Counted from the first letter of the stretch, positions 52,846 through 61,320 are shown. The stretch: DNA of 64,000 nucleotides from Methanocorpusculum petauri (GCF_026891975.1 NZ_JAPTGB010000001.1:1-64000), one strand, 5' to 3'. The notes: generated by a model not told the origin, from the letters alone. Translations and numbers: made by a program.

Positions 52846-53451
52846 TCATCCGCGTTTCCGCACTGCTGCAAACTCGCGTTCCAGCACCGTCAGCTCCTCG
52901 CGGGTATTGATATTAAACGCCAGACCCGGCTCATCCAGCAGTAGACAGTACTCCTCCTGCACGGATCCAATCAAACTGCCGGTCAGAATATTCACTGCAC
53001 ACGGCGTTGCCGGAATTCCACAGACCACCTCACGATAGCGGGGCTGCATCCCGAATACCTCGCACCGGCTGACCGGCACCCATGCCGAACACGCCGGCAG
53101 ACAGGACGCGGCATGTGCCGCACGAATGCGGCAGATAATGTCGCGGGTAAGGCAGGGAATATCTGCGGCGGACGTAAACAGCGGCCCTTCCACCCCGCAC
53201 TCCTCCACCGCCTCGGTCAGATCCTCCACATACCCGATCCCTGCTGTATCCAGATACGCAACCCCGTTTGCCCGGCACCAGTTCCGTGTAAACGGTGTCT
53301 TATACGACGTCACCACCACAGGTTCACAGTCCGCATCACCAAACGCATCCAGCACCCAGGAAATCATCGGCCGCTCATGCACCATCACCAGCGCTTTTTC
53401 CCCGAGCCGCAGACGAGACCCCTCGCCGCCCGCAAGAATCAGTGCAAGCAT
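52846..53451 (-). CDS. cobY: GTP:adenosylcobinamide-phosphate guanylyltransferase
   Basis: CobY is the archaeal replacement of CobU and activates adenosylcobinamide-phosphate with GTP. The start at 53451 gives 201 residues beginning MLALILAGGEGSRLRLGEKAL, the nucleotidyltransferase loop; the longer frame adds 21 unrelated residues from inside cobD. Later motifs are VVVTSYKTPFT, LFTSAADIPCLT (metal-binding Asp) and AFNINTREEL at the end. The start overlaps the end of cobD by 13 bp, so the two are coupled. Together they supply the aminopropanol arm and the nucleotide loop step. Confidence 0.88.
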   Translation of the reverse strand: MLALILAGGEGSRLRLGEKALVMVHERPMISWVLDAFGDADCEPVVVTSYKTPFTRNWCRANGVAYLDTAGIGYVEDLTEAVEECGVEGPLFTSAADIPCLTRDIICRIRAAHAASCLPACSAWVPVSRCEVFGMQPRYREVVCGIPATPCAVNILTGSLIGSVQEEYCLLLDEPGLAFNINTREELTVLEREFAAVRKRG

Positions 53452-54449
53452 GCAGAGATTGCCTCCAGAACCCGGACGTTTCTCTCGCGGGTCTCCACCG
53501 ACACCCGGATACACTCCGGAAGGCCGAACGACGTACAGTCCCGGACTAAAATTCCTTTATCAATCATCGCACGGGTAAAGGCAGCCGCATTGCGGTTCAG
53601 ATGAATCAGAATATAATTGACTGACGACCGTTCGTATGACAGCCCGAGTTCATCCAGACGGGCATAGTACCATTCACGTTCGGCGGCAATTCGTTTGGCC
53701 GCGTCGCGCAGCTCATGATAATGGACAAACGCGAGTTTTGCATAATACTCCGCAAACGCATTGATCGTCCACGGGGTTCGTGCCGTCTCGATCTTTTCGA
53801 TCAGATCCGGCGGTCCGAACCCGAATCCGAACCGGATTCCCGGCACTGCAAATGACTTTGTCAGCGACCGCATCACAAACAGATTTTCGGATCGGACATC
53901 CGTGATCGAATCTTCCGGGCAGGACAGATCCATAAATGCCTCATCCACAAACAGCTGTGTTCCGGCCGCACAACACTGATCAAGTTCTGCAAACATGATC
54001 TTGCGGGGAAGAAGCGTCCCGGTCGGGTTGTTCGGATTGCAGATAAACCGGACCGTAGGCACACGATCCCCAAGCATCGCTCCCGGCAGCACTGCAGCCC
54101 CTGCAAGCTCTGCGGAAAGACCATACTCCGCAAACGTCGGCGGATCGATCTGCGCGGTATCACCCCGGGAAAGTACAGTATGACAGTACACCCGGATCAG
54201 TTCCGCAGACCCGTTTCCAAGACAAATTTCGTCGGTGGTACGCGAAAAGACACGGGCAATACTTTCCTTCAGCTCGGCATAGCTGTCGTCCGGATACATG
54301 GACAAATCCGCGCAGGAAAAGTCAGCCCCGACCTGCGGTACAAAGGGGTTCATGCTTGCGCTCACATCAAGAAAATCATGACCGAAAATACGCCGCAGTT
54401 CCTGCACTTTTCCCCCGTGAACTGCTTTTTCCGGAAAATGTCCTGCCAT
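53439..54449 (-). CDS. cobD: L-threonine-O-3-phosphate decarboxylase (CobD)
   Basis: CobD is a PLP enzyme that makes (R)-1-amino-2-propanol phosphate for the cobamide lower arm. The 336-residue protein is a HisC-like aminotransferase fold: an N-terminal HGG segment, DVSASMNPF, ICNPNNPTGTL, LFVDEAFMDL and the PLP Lys198 in SLTKSFAVPGIRFGF. The HGG and SASMNPF regions favour CobD over histidinol-phosphate aminotransferase. It leads cobD-cobY. A separate HisC is not in the window, so a small doubt about substrate remains. Confidence 0.87.
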   Translation of the reverse strand: MAGHFPEKAVHGGKVQELRRIFGHDFLDVSASMNPFVPQVGADFSCADLSMYPDDSYAELKESIARVFSRTTDEICLGNGSAELIRVYCHTVLSRGDTAQIDPPTFAEYGLSAELAGAAVLPGAMLGDRVPTVRFICNPNNPTGTLLPRKIMFAELDQCCAAGTQLFVDEAFMDLSCPEDSITDVRSENLFVMRSLTKSFAVPGIRFGFGFGPPDLIEKIETARTPWTINAFAEYYAKLAFVHYHELRDAAKRIAAEREWYYARLDELGLSYERSSVNYILIHLNRNAAAFTRAMIDKGILVRDCTSFGLPECIRVSVETRERNVRVLEAISACLH

Positions 54450-54547
54450 GATGCCGTGTTCCTGATCCTACTATTCACACCCCGGACATAAATAAAGTGC
54501 AGAAACGAAGGATTTCTCATTTAATCTGCTCCGCGACATATCCATAT

Positions 54548-54557
54548 CTATATATAC
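54548..54557 (+). promoter_or_regulatory. TATA-like box of cdrS-ftsZ
   Basis: CTATATATAC, about 110 bp before the cdrS start, is the best TATA box in the 215-bp gap. A transcript start near 54578 would place the 11-bp iteron array in the first 75 nt of the transcribed leader. Confidence 0.5.
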
Positions 54558-54588
54558 CAAGAGATTCAATTATGATTTGTCCAAATTA

Positions 54589-54654
54589 GGACGTCAGTCG
54601 AATGTCTTACAAACGTCAGACAAATGTCGGACAAATGACTGACAATTGTCTGAA
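54589..54654 (+). promoter_or_regulatory. 11-bp iteron array, probable CdrS operator
   Basis: Six successive 11-bp units are in perfect phase: GGACGTCAGTC (54589), GAATGTCTTAC (54600), AAACGTCAGAC (54611), AAATGTCGGAC (54622), AAATGACTGAC (54633) and AATTGTCTGAA (54644). The consensus is about AAATGTCNGAC. One-helical-turn spacing suits cooperative binding of ribbon-helix-helix dimers on one face of DNA. The array ends 10 bp before the cdrS start codon. Confidence 0.7.
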
Positions 54655-54664
54655 TGGAGTTACA

Positions 54665-54850
54665 ATGGACAGAATCACCATCCGCCTACCGCCGCAGCAG
54701 GTTGAACTGCTCGAGAAACTCGTGGAAACTGGGGAGTTTCCCACCGTGTCAGAAGCCGTCAGATATGCTGTAAGAGAGTTTCTCGCTGGAAGATCAGAGC
54801 GGATTATCCGTGAAAGTGAACAGGTATCCACATTCGACGTACGACTCTAA
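54665..54850 (+). CDS. cdrS: CdrS-like ribbon-helix-helix cell-division regulator
   Basis: The 61-residue protein starts at 54665 (GGAG 5 bp upstream); the longer frame would translate the operator repeats. It is a single ribbon-helix-helix domain: strand [11 protein letters not shown], helix [11 protein letters not shown] and helix [16 protein letters not shown]. Size, sequence style and its place directly before ftsZ match CdrS, which controls cell-division genes in haloarchaea. ftsZ follows 26 bp downstream, so they are very likely co-transcribed. Autoregulation through the upstream iterons is inferred. Confidence 0.8.
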   Translation: MDRITIRLPPQQVELLEKLVETGEFPTVSEAVRYAVREFLAGRSERIIRESEQVSTFDVRL

Positions 54851-54876
54851 AGTTAAAAATTATTGGGGTGTGAAAA

Positions 54877-56040
54877 ATGCAGAGCATCATTAACGAGGCA
54901 TTAAAAAACTCAGAACTTGAAAAGGGAATGCAGAAGACCTCCATCGTTGACGACGACGACATGCTTGGACAGCCAAGAATCGTCATCGTCGGATGCGGTG
55001 GTGCAGGAAACAACACCATCAACCGTCTCCACAACATGAAGGTTGCAGGATCGGAAACGATCGCCATCAACACCGACAAGCAGCACCTTGACATGATCCA
55101 GGCCGACAAGCGCGTCCTGATCGGAAAATCCCTGACCCGGGGCTTAGGTGCCGGAGGATTTCCCGACGTCGGTCGTCGCGCAGCCGAGATGGCCCGCCCG
55201 ACTCTTGAAGAGATCTTAAAGGATGCAGACCTTGTCTTCGTCACCGCCGGCATGGGCGGAGGAACCGGTACCGGATCCGCACCGGTCGTTGCACAGATCG
55301 CAAAAGAGCATGGTGCAATCGTCGTCGCCATGGTCAGCTATCCGTTCCAGGTTGAGCGTGCGAGAATGCTCAAAGCCGAGGATGGTCTGGAAGCAATGCG
55401 CCAGGCAGCAGACTCCGTGATTGTTCTTGACAACAACAGACTCAAGAACTTCGTCCCGAACCTCCCGCTCGGCCAGGCATTCTCCGTCATGGACCAGATC
55501 ATCGCAGAGACCGTCAAAGGAATTTCCGAGACCATCACCGAGCCGTCCTTAATCAACATCGACTACGCAGATGTCCGTGCAATTATGAGCAAGGGAGGTC
55601 TTGCAGTCATGCTGGTCGGCGAGTCCAAGCAGCAGAACAAAGCAGAGAGCGTTATCCGCGACTGCCTTGCACACCCGCTCCTTGACATCGACTTCAGAGG
55701 CGCAACCGGCGGCCTGATCCACATCACCGGCGGTAATGATCTTACGCTCCATGATGCCGAAGAGATCGCCCAGCAGCTCACCTACGAGCTTGACCCGCAC
55801 GCAGATGTTATCTGGGGTGCACGTGTCCGCAAGGACTTTGAAGGCAAGGTTTCTGTCATGGCAATCATGACCGGTATCCAGAGCCCGCAGATCCTTGGTG
55901 GTCACTCAGTCAACACCGCAACCAATTCTTCCCGTTCGGAAGGAAACATCTACGGATTCCAGTCTTCCTCACCAGCAACCCAGTCCTCCAACAACGCAGC
56001 AACCGCCCGCAGCGGCTCAAGCTTTGACTGGATTATGTAA
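54877..56040 (+). CDS. ftsZ: cell division GTPase FtsZ
   Basis: FtsZ polymerises with GTP at mid-cell to form the division ring. The 387-residue protein has the nucleotide-binding start [18 protein letters not shown] (about 34-51), the tubulin signature [12 protein letters not shown] (about 125-136), the NxD-type T7 region [11 protein letters not shown] and a C-terminal Ser/Asn-rich linker ending FDWIM, which may be a short conserved binding tail. It follows the CdrS-like regulator. Its end is marked by two hairpins at 56189-56255. Confidence 0.97.
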   Translation: MQSIINEALKNSELEKGMQKTSIVDDDDMLGQPRIVIVGCGGAGNNTINRLHNMKVAGSETIAINTDKQHLDMIQADKRVLIGKSLTRGLGAGGFPDVGRRAAEMARPTLEEILKDADLVFVTAGMGGGTGTGSAPVVAQIAKEHGAIVVAMVSYPFQVERARMLKAEDGLEAMRQAADSVIVLDNNRLKNFVPNLPLGQAFSVMDQIIAETVKGISETITEPSLINIDYADVRAIMSKGGLAVMLVGESKQQNKAESVIRDCLAHPLLDIDFRGATGGLIHITGGNDLTLHDAEEIAQQLTYELDPHADVIWGARVRKDFEGKVSVMAIMTGIQSPQILGGHSVNTATNSSRSEGNIYGFQSSSPATQSSNNAATARSGSSFDWIM

Positions 56041-56188
56041 GTCGGGCCTGCCACATCAGAGTTACACAGGTTTCATATATTACACCACAGGTGTTCCGGG
56101 AAAAAATATACACACGCTAAACCCTCCCGGAACGAACCCCGCCCAGGATACAAAGAAAGGACACGAAATACGATAGAATATGTTCACA

Positions 56189-56255
56189 CAGGGACGGATT
56201 GGATAACACGTACATACAGATCCGTCCCTGGAAACCCCAACCCGAAAATGGGTTG
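56189..56255 (+). ncRNA. double hairpin downstream of ftsZ (terminator or small RNA)
   Basis: CAGGGACGGAT (56189-56199) and ATCCGTCCCTG (56220-56230) make a perfect 11-bp stem. CAACCC-GAAAAT-GGGTTG (56238-56255) follows, and then a T-rich run (tttcgttttttcttcggtttt, 56269-56289 approximately). This could end the cdrS-ftsZ transcript or be a separate small RNA. In the 487-bp gap I also see AT-rich TATA-like sites (near 56293-56310 and 56323-56335) and an unused AGGAGGT (56381-56387). Confidence 0.5.
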
Positions 56256-56527
56256 TGGTACCCGCGTCTTTCGTTTTTTCTTCGGTTTTCGATATGTTTA
56301 AATTAGTATAGCACCATTTATTATAGGAAAGTCGTATATCTGCAGGGCAGAGACCCGAAAGACAGACGGCAGAAAGTACAGGAGGTTGAATACCATTCGT
56401 TCGCTTGAAATTTCAGATTCGTTTTTGTGTCATTTTTCATGCAGTTTTGTATTTGATTCCCTGTTCTTTTCCGTATGTCCCTCCCCTCTCTGATCTGACA
56501 GACGACTGCTCAGGATAGGTAAGAACG

Positions 56528-57409
56528 TTGACCGAAGATCTTGTCGAAAAGAGAAAAACACTCCTTGAAGAGTCCGAAGAACACAAAGCAAAACGCAACG
56601 AGTTAAACGCGCAGGCAAGCCAGTTTGCACGCGAGAGAAACGAGTTGAACAATGCAACCCGCCAGTATGTTGAGGATGCACAGAAGAACAAGGAACTTCG
56701 TGATCAGTACAACAATGACGTCCAGACTCTGAAAGAACAGCGCAATGAGTTAAACGACAAGGCAAATGCACTCTTTGAGGAGATTGACGCACTCAGGGGC
56801 GATGCAGGTTCCGGCGCGGCCGCTGCAAGCCATGAGAAGAAGACATCCGTAAAGGACATCCTCCGTCAGATTGAGTCTCTTGAAGAGAGACAGCAGACTG
56901 AGGTCATGACAACGGAAAAGGAGCGCGAGCTTGTTGACAAGATCAAGCAACTCCGTGCCGAAGTCAAAGAGCAGGAAGTTGAGCACGAGCAGAATAAAGA
57001 AGTTCGCGGTCGCCTTATTGAGGCCCGCGAGTTCCGCAAACAGGCATCCGCACTCCATGCAGATGTGACTGAGAAGGCAGAACTTGCCCAGAAGCACCAT
57101 GACCTGATGGTTGAGTGCTACCGGAAAGCCGATAAGTCGCGCGAGGGTGCAGATGCAAAGCACAAGCAGTTTGTTGAGGCTCAGGAAGCAGCAGATGCAG
57201 AGCACAAGGCATTCCTTGAGTGCCAGAAGAACCTCCGCGACTATGATAAAGTCCTGACCGGCATGCGCACGAAGCAGAAGAAGGTCAGAAGTGTCAAGGA
57301 GAACAAGTCCGCACGCAAGGAGGCAGAGACCATCTTCAATGCTTTCAAGAGTGGCGAGAAGTTGACGACCGAGGATCTGTTAAAGCTCCAGCGGTCGAAG
57401 CTTATCTAA
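56528..57409 (+). CDS. long coiled-coil protein (COG1340-like)
   Basis: The 293-residue protein is helical and highly charged almost throughout, with heptad-like stretches (LVEKRKTLLEESEEHKAKR, IKQLRAEVKEQEVEHEQNK) and no membrane segment. A short Gly/Ala break near residue 95 separates two coiled coils. It resembles the archaeal COG1340 coiled-coil family, sometimes misnamed phosphoserine phosphatase. The start is TTG; a GGATAGGTAAG lies upstream, and no ATG fits better. It has no obvious operon partner, being flanked by intergenic regions of 487 and 254 bp. The function is unknown; structural or RNA/ribosome-linked roles have been guessed. Confidence 0.75.
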   Translation: MTEDLVEKRKTLLEESEEHKAKRNELNAQASQFARERNELNNATRQYVEDAQKNKELRDQYNNDVQTLKEQRNELNDKANALFEEIDALRGDAGSGAAAASHEKKTSVKDILRQIESLEERQQTEVMTTEKERELVDKIKQLRAEVKEQEVEHEQNKEVRGRLIEAREFRKQASALHADVTEKAELAQKHHDLMVECYRKADKSREGADAKHKQFVEAQEAADAEHKAFLECQKNLRDYDKVLTGMRTKQKKVRSVKENKSARKEAETIFNAFKSGEKLTTEDLLKLQRSKLI

Positions 57410-57439
57410 ATTCCATATTTTTTTCTGTTTTGTATGCAG

Positions 57440-57590
57440 AGGTACACCGGCTTTATGAGTTACGTGTACGGTGTATTCCGTGGTTCAGGCAAAAATCCAC
57501 GAGGTCTTCAACCCCGCACGACAGCTCACGTGCTCAGCACGTGGATAACCACCCTCTAAGAGCTAACCCGCCTAGAGTTTCCAGGAAAAA
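57440..57590. repeat. dispersed intergenic element with 17-bp palindrome
   Basis: In the 254-bp gap before the DUF373 gene, CACGTGCT-C-AGCACGTG (57527-57543) is a perfect 17-bp palindrome. It is followed by GTGGATAACCACC and TAACCCGCCT with GTTTCCAGGAAAA (57566-57589), a tail shared with 52.79 kb. The CCACGTGCTGA core is shared with the elements at 47.8, 52.7 and 61.2 kb. Confidence 0.55.
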
Positions 57591-57663
57591 AGACTAAAGT
57601 ATTTCCAAAGATACCCGGCACGCCCACAGGTATATTATCGAAGAACTCGCAAAACTATAATGA

Positions 57664-58845
57664 ATGACTGCCGGACGGACTCTGATTCTCAGCGTTGATC
57701 GTGACGATGATATCGGATATAAAGCAGGAGTGATCAGTCCTGTTGTAGGGAGGGAGGCCTGTCTGGACGCAGCAACACGGCTCGGCATTGCAGACCCCGA
57801 GGACTCGGATACGAATGCAATCTTCCAGGCGATTAAAACCTATGACGACCTCTTTGGAAAAGGTGAAGAGGTTGAGGTCGCAGTAATCGGCGGTAATCAT
57901 ATGAATATGCTTGAGGGCGATCGCCGGATTGCAGAGCTTTTGGAAAAAGTGGTGACTGATACCGGCGTGGAAAAGTGTATTCTTATCTCGGATGGTGCGG
58001 AAGACGAGTTTGTACTGCCGATTATCCAGTCGCATCTGAAAATTTCAGGCGTGGTGCGGGTGGTAATCAAGCAGCTGCCCAACATTGAAGGAACATATTA
58101 CATCATCAAAAAGCTGTTCAACGACCCGAAAATTGCCCGCAGTGTTTTGGTGCCGATAGCACTTGCGATGATTCTGTATGTGATTGCATCGCTTGTTTCC
58201 GATGAAATTCCTGCAATGCTGGCAGTAATCGGAATCATCGGCGTCTATCTGCTGATTAAGGGATTCGATCTCGATGAGTACATCGGCTATATCTATTACG
58301 GTTTTGTTGACTCGTTCCATAAAGGGCGGATGTCGTTTGTGGCGTATATTATTGCCGGTATTCTGGTCATCTGCGGAGTCGTTTCCGGTCTCATGAGTAT
58401 CATCACCTATTATCCGGTTTCGGGGGATGCGGGACTGCTCTACAATATTATGACGTTCCTGTACGGGGCGGTCATCTGGATGATGGCCGCAGGTCTGCTT
58501 GCAGCAGCCGGAAAAATCACCGATTATGTGCAGAACGAACGAAAAGCGCTCGCCCGGATGTTTGTCGTGCCGTTCTTTGTGGTGGCAATCGGTATGATTA
58601 TGTACGGCGCGGTGATCTATTTCCTGTCAATCTCACCGGTTGAGCCGTTCCCGTTCAATGCAACTGAGGGAATTGTGGCAATTATTCTGCTGACACTGGC
58701 AGGACTGATTGTAGCGTTTACGGGAATTTATTACCGGCCTTTGGTTCAGCGGTATGTGCTTGACTGGATTGAACGGAAGATGCGGCAGGATGCGGAGACG
58801 GATGAAAAGAGCCGTGCTCCGGTGTATAAGAAGATCAAATATTAA
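57664..58845 (+). CDS. DUF373 family membrane protein
   Basis: The 393-residue protein has a soluble N-terminal domain of about 155 residues (TLILSVDRDDDIGYKAGV, AVIGGNHMNM, CILISDGAEDEFVLPIIQS) followed by about six or seven transmembrane helices, and a basic C-terminal tail. This is the archaeal DUF373 layout. The acidic SVDRDDD and DGAEDE motifs suggest a metal- or phosphate-binding fold, but no activity is known. It is a single gene before ilvA. Confidence 0.85.
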   Translation: MTAGRTLILSVDRDDDIGYKAGVISPVVGREACLDAATRLGIADPEDSDTNAIFQAIKTYDDLFGKGEEVEVAVIGGNHMNMLEGDRRIAELLEKVVTDTGVEKCILISDGAEDEFVLPIIQSHLKISGVVRVVIKQLPNIEGTYYIIKKLFNDPKIARSVLVPIALAMILYVIASLVSDEIPAMLAVIGIIGVYLLIKGFDLDEYIGYIYYGFVDSFHKGRMSFVAYIIAGILVICGVVSGLMSIITYYPVSGDAGLLYNIMTFLYGAVIWMMAAGLLAAAGKITDYVQNERKALARMFVVPFFVVAIGMIMYGAVIYFLSISPVEPFPFNATEGIVAIILLTLAGLIVAFTGIYYRPLVQRYVLDWIERKMRQDAETDEKSRAPVYKKIKY

Positions 58846-58954
58846 TTTTTGTTTTTTTTTTTGAAATGAGAAACGGCTGTACACGTTTGCCGTAACTGGT
58901 ACAAAAGGAATGCTTTTCTCTAAAGAGACATCTATCTAACTGGGATATCTGCAC

Positions 58955-60148
58955 ATGCTCACCCTTGATAAAATCTACCACGCAGCCTATACTCTCCGAC
59001 CTGTCATCAGGAAGACCGATATCATCTATGCACCAAATCTTAGTAAAGATGCATATATTTACCTGAAAACGGAAAATCTTCAAGTTACCGGGTCGTTCAA
59101 AGTCAGAGGCGCCTACTATAAGATCTCGCGGCTTTCTCCGGAGGAGAAGGCACACGGGGTTATTGCATGTTCCGCAGGAAACCATGCGCAGGGTGTTGCG
59201 CTTGCTGCCGCGAAAAACGGCATTAATTCCCTCATCTGTATTCCGGACAATGCCCCAATCTCAAAGATTGAGGCAACCAAGTCCTACGGTGCTGAGGTGG
59301 AACTGGTCAACGGTGACTATGATGAAGCTTACGCACGTGCCTGTGAGCTGCAGCACAAAGAGGGCCGGACGTTTATCCATCCGTTCGATGATGATGATGT
59401 TATTGCCGGTCAGGGAACGATTGGTCTTGAAATTCTGGATCAGCTGCCAAACACCGATGCGGTGATTGTCCCGATTGGCGGCGGCGGGCTGATTGCCGGG
59501 ATTGCATTTGCCATCAAGCAGTTGCGGCCGGACTGCAAGGTGTACGGGGTTCAGACCGAAGGTGCTCCCGCTATGAAGCAGTCCTTTGATGCGCGTCAGA
59601 AGATTCCTGTTTCTGCGGTTTCCACGTTCGCGGATGGTATTGCGGTGAAATGTCCGGGGGATATTACGTTTGATCTCATCAGCAGATATGTGGATGAGAT
59701 TGTGACGGTGACTGATGATGAGGCGGCAAGTGCGGTTCTTGAACTTATTGAGCATCAGAAACTCATCGCAGAGGGTGCCGGAGCAGTTGCGGTTGCTGCT
59801 GCTATGTTTCATAAACTGCCGCTGGAAGGAAAGAATGTGGTCTGCGTGCTTTCCGGCGGCAATATTGATGTAACGATTCTGAGCCGGGTGATTACCCGGG
59901 GTCTTCTGAAGTCCGGGCGTGTTGCGAACCTGACGATTCCGCTGATCGATAAGCCGGGTCAGTTACAGAATATTTCGGAGATCATCGCAACCCTGGGCGG
60001 CAATGTGGTCAGCGTCCACCATGATCGCGGGGAGGCAAACTCGGCCATTAACAGCTGTGTCATTAAAATCGGTATGGAAACCCGGGATCAGCAGCAGATT
60101 GATGAGATAAAGACGGCCCTGACTGATGCCGGTTATCAGCTCATCTGA
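58955..60148 (+). CDS. ilvA: threonine ammonia-lyase
   Basis: The enzyme deaminates threonine to 2-oxobutanoate for isoleucine synthesis or catabolism. The 397-residue PLP protein has the cofactor Lys49 in TGSFKVRGAYYKI, the SAGNHAQGVALAA substrate loop, the glycine loop GGGGLIAGIA and a C-terminal ACT-like domain (about 325-397: IPLIDKPGQLQNISEIIATLGGNVVSVHHDRG). One ACT domain and this length fit the short IlvA/TdcB-like class. The transcript ends at a strong hairpin (60180-60209). Confidence 0.94.
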   Translation: MLTLDKIYHAAYTLRPVIRKTDIIYAPNLSKDAYIYLKTENLQVTGSFKVRGAYYKISRLSPEEKAHGVIACSAGNHAQGVALAAAKNGINSLICIPDNAPISKIEATKSYGAEVELVNGDYDEAYARACELQHKEGRTFIHPFDDDDVIAGQGTIGLEILDQLPNTDAVIVPIGGGGLIAGIAFAIKQLRPDCKVYGVQTEGAPAMKQSFDARQKIPVSAVSTFADGIAVKCPGDITFDLISRYVDEIVTVTDDEAASAVLELIEHQKLIAEGAGAVAVAAAMFHKLPLEGKNVVCVLSGGNIDVTILSRVITRGLLKSGRVANLTIPLIDKPGQLQNISEIIATLGGNVVSVHHDRGEANSAINSCVIKIGMETRDQQQIDEIKTALTDAGYQLI

Positions 60149-60179
60149 TCCTTTTTTCGTGGGATCCCGCGCGGGTGCA

Positions 60180-60209
60180 ACCGCCTCGGCTGCCGAGGTT
60201 CGGTTTTTT
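60180..60209 (+). terminator. intrinsic-type terminator of ilvA
   Basis: ACCG-C-CTCGG-CTG-CCGAG-GTT-CGGT folds into a hairpin with a perfect CCTCGG/CCGAGG core, followed by six T (60204-60209). It begins 32 bp after the stop codon. The rest of the gap to 60402 is AT-rich with a TATA-like region near 60330. Confidence 0.7.
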
Positions 60210-60402
60210 GGTCTCCGGACGACAGAACATCCGGCATAATGCATCCGGATTGTAAAACCGGCAGCCTGTTTCGCCGGTAAAGATCAATTGAATGACAAAA
60301 AATATCGTCATGATGTGAAAAATATGCAAATTTTATTTGAAAAAAATTTGATCAGCCCAGAGATCACCTAAAGACTAATATCATTACAAAATCAATGCAG
60401 TA

Positions 60403-60422
60403 GTACACAAGGAGTTGTGTAC
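60403..60422 (+). promoter_or_regulatory. palindrome enclosing the Shine-Dalgarno
   Basis: GTACACAA-GGAG-TTGTGTAC is a perfect 8-bp inverted repeat whose 4-nt loop is the GGAG ribosome-binding site of the gene at 60427. In RNA it would form a hairpin presenting or hiding the site; in DNA it could be an operator. The distance from GGAG to the ATG is 12 nt, longer than usual, so folding may matter for initiation. Confidence 0.65.
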
Positions 60423-60426
60423 TTCC

Positions 60427-60951
60427 ATGGCCTCAGAGAAATCAAAAGGCGACAATAATGTCATTAAACTAAACGGCGAGAAAAAAATTGTTATTGTGGC
60501 GTCCTCCGCCAAAGGAAAAGGCCCAAACGGCAGCAACAATAAACAGAAGGGAAAAACCGTAAAAAAGGCGGCAGACTCCCATAAAAAGCTTGCAAAGCAG
60601 ACAAAGGCTGCCAAAAAAACACTGAAGGAACTAAAGAAGGAAAAGCAGGCCGCAGAGATTCTGATGAATTACTGTACGTCGATGGGAAAGTACTTCGCGG
60701 ATCAGAGCGCGATTGATACCCTTATGGATGTTGCCCTCGATTCCCAGAACAGTGTGGATGAGCAGGCCGCAGAGATCATCCCCGATCTTGCTGCAGAGGC
60801 AGGAGTTGCAACCGGTGAGACAACCGATGAGTTCCTCAAGGGTTTCCACGAGTCCGAGGAGTACGCGGCAGCACTGGTCGCCTACCGCAACCGGCTTGAG
60901 ACGGAGAATATTATTCTCGATGAGACGGATGAGGAGACTCCGGAAGAATAA
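60427..60951 (+). CDS. charged hypothetical protein, 174 aa
   Basis: The ATG at 60427 is preferred over the TTG inside the palindrome. The N-terminal 80 residues are Lys/Gly/Asn-rich and basic (KGKGPNGSNNKQKGKTVKKA, then KKTLKELKKEKQ), resembling nucleic-acid-binding or disordered tails. The C-terminal 90 residues are acidic and helical (NSVDEQAAEIIPDLAAEAG, ending DETDEETPEE). No signal peptide, membrane helix or known motif is present. It might act as a chaperone-like or nucleoid protein, but that is only a guess from charge pattern. Expression appears controlled by the palindrome in its leader. Confidence 0.65.
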   Translation: MASEKSKGDNNVIKLNGEKKIVIVASSAKGKGPNGSNNKQKGKTVKKAADSHKKLAKQTKAAKKTLKELKKEKQAAEILMNYCTSMGKYFADQSAIDTLMDVALDSQNSVDEQAAEIIPDLAAEAGVATGETTDEFLKGFHESEEYAAALVAYRNRLETENIILDETDEETPEE

Positions 60952-60974
60952 TACTTTTTTTCGTCGGCATGACT

Positions 60975-61320
60975 TTGCTCTAAAAGTCTAAACATGTTTA
61001 TGATGCCTGACTTGGTTCAATAGTTCTTGTCTGCGGATAGTTGGGCGTGTGGTTGCCCGCGTACTGTACACGTGAGGCGTCTCAGAACGTGGAAGATCTC
61101 GCGGACTTTCGTTTGGAGTAACCGCACACGGAGATGCTTGACGTGAAGTGAAGACCTCATGAGACGCCTCACGCGGACAACCACGTGCCAAAGATTCCCG
61201 AAAACAGAAATCATGTATTTGTTCGGGAAATACCTCCTGCTTCGAATGCCAGAGTCTGTCCGGACTTTTGGAACAAAGCCGGAATTGTGAGAAGATGTAA
61301 AAACCCCTGCATCCAATACT
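60975..61320. repeat. dispersed intergenic element, long copy B, with 14-bp inverted repeat
   Basis: The 379-bp gap before DUF424 parallels the gap at 14.9-15.2 kb. It also contains CGTGAGGCGTCTCA (61071-61084) and TGAGACGCCTCACG (61160-61173), a perfect 14-bp inverted repeat, extended by GTGGTTG (61049-61055) and CAACCAC (61178-61184). Between the arms is TTTGGAGTAACC (61112-61123). A CCACGTGCCAAAGATTCCC piece follows (61181-61199) and TTTTGGAACAAAG near 61276. Confidence 0.65.

Noticed and set aside
54602-54664. Longer start for the CdrS-like gene
   Set aside because: It would translate the 11-bp operator repeats into a non-conserved extension. The ATG at 54665 has a GGAG and begins the ribbon-helix-helix fold exactly.
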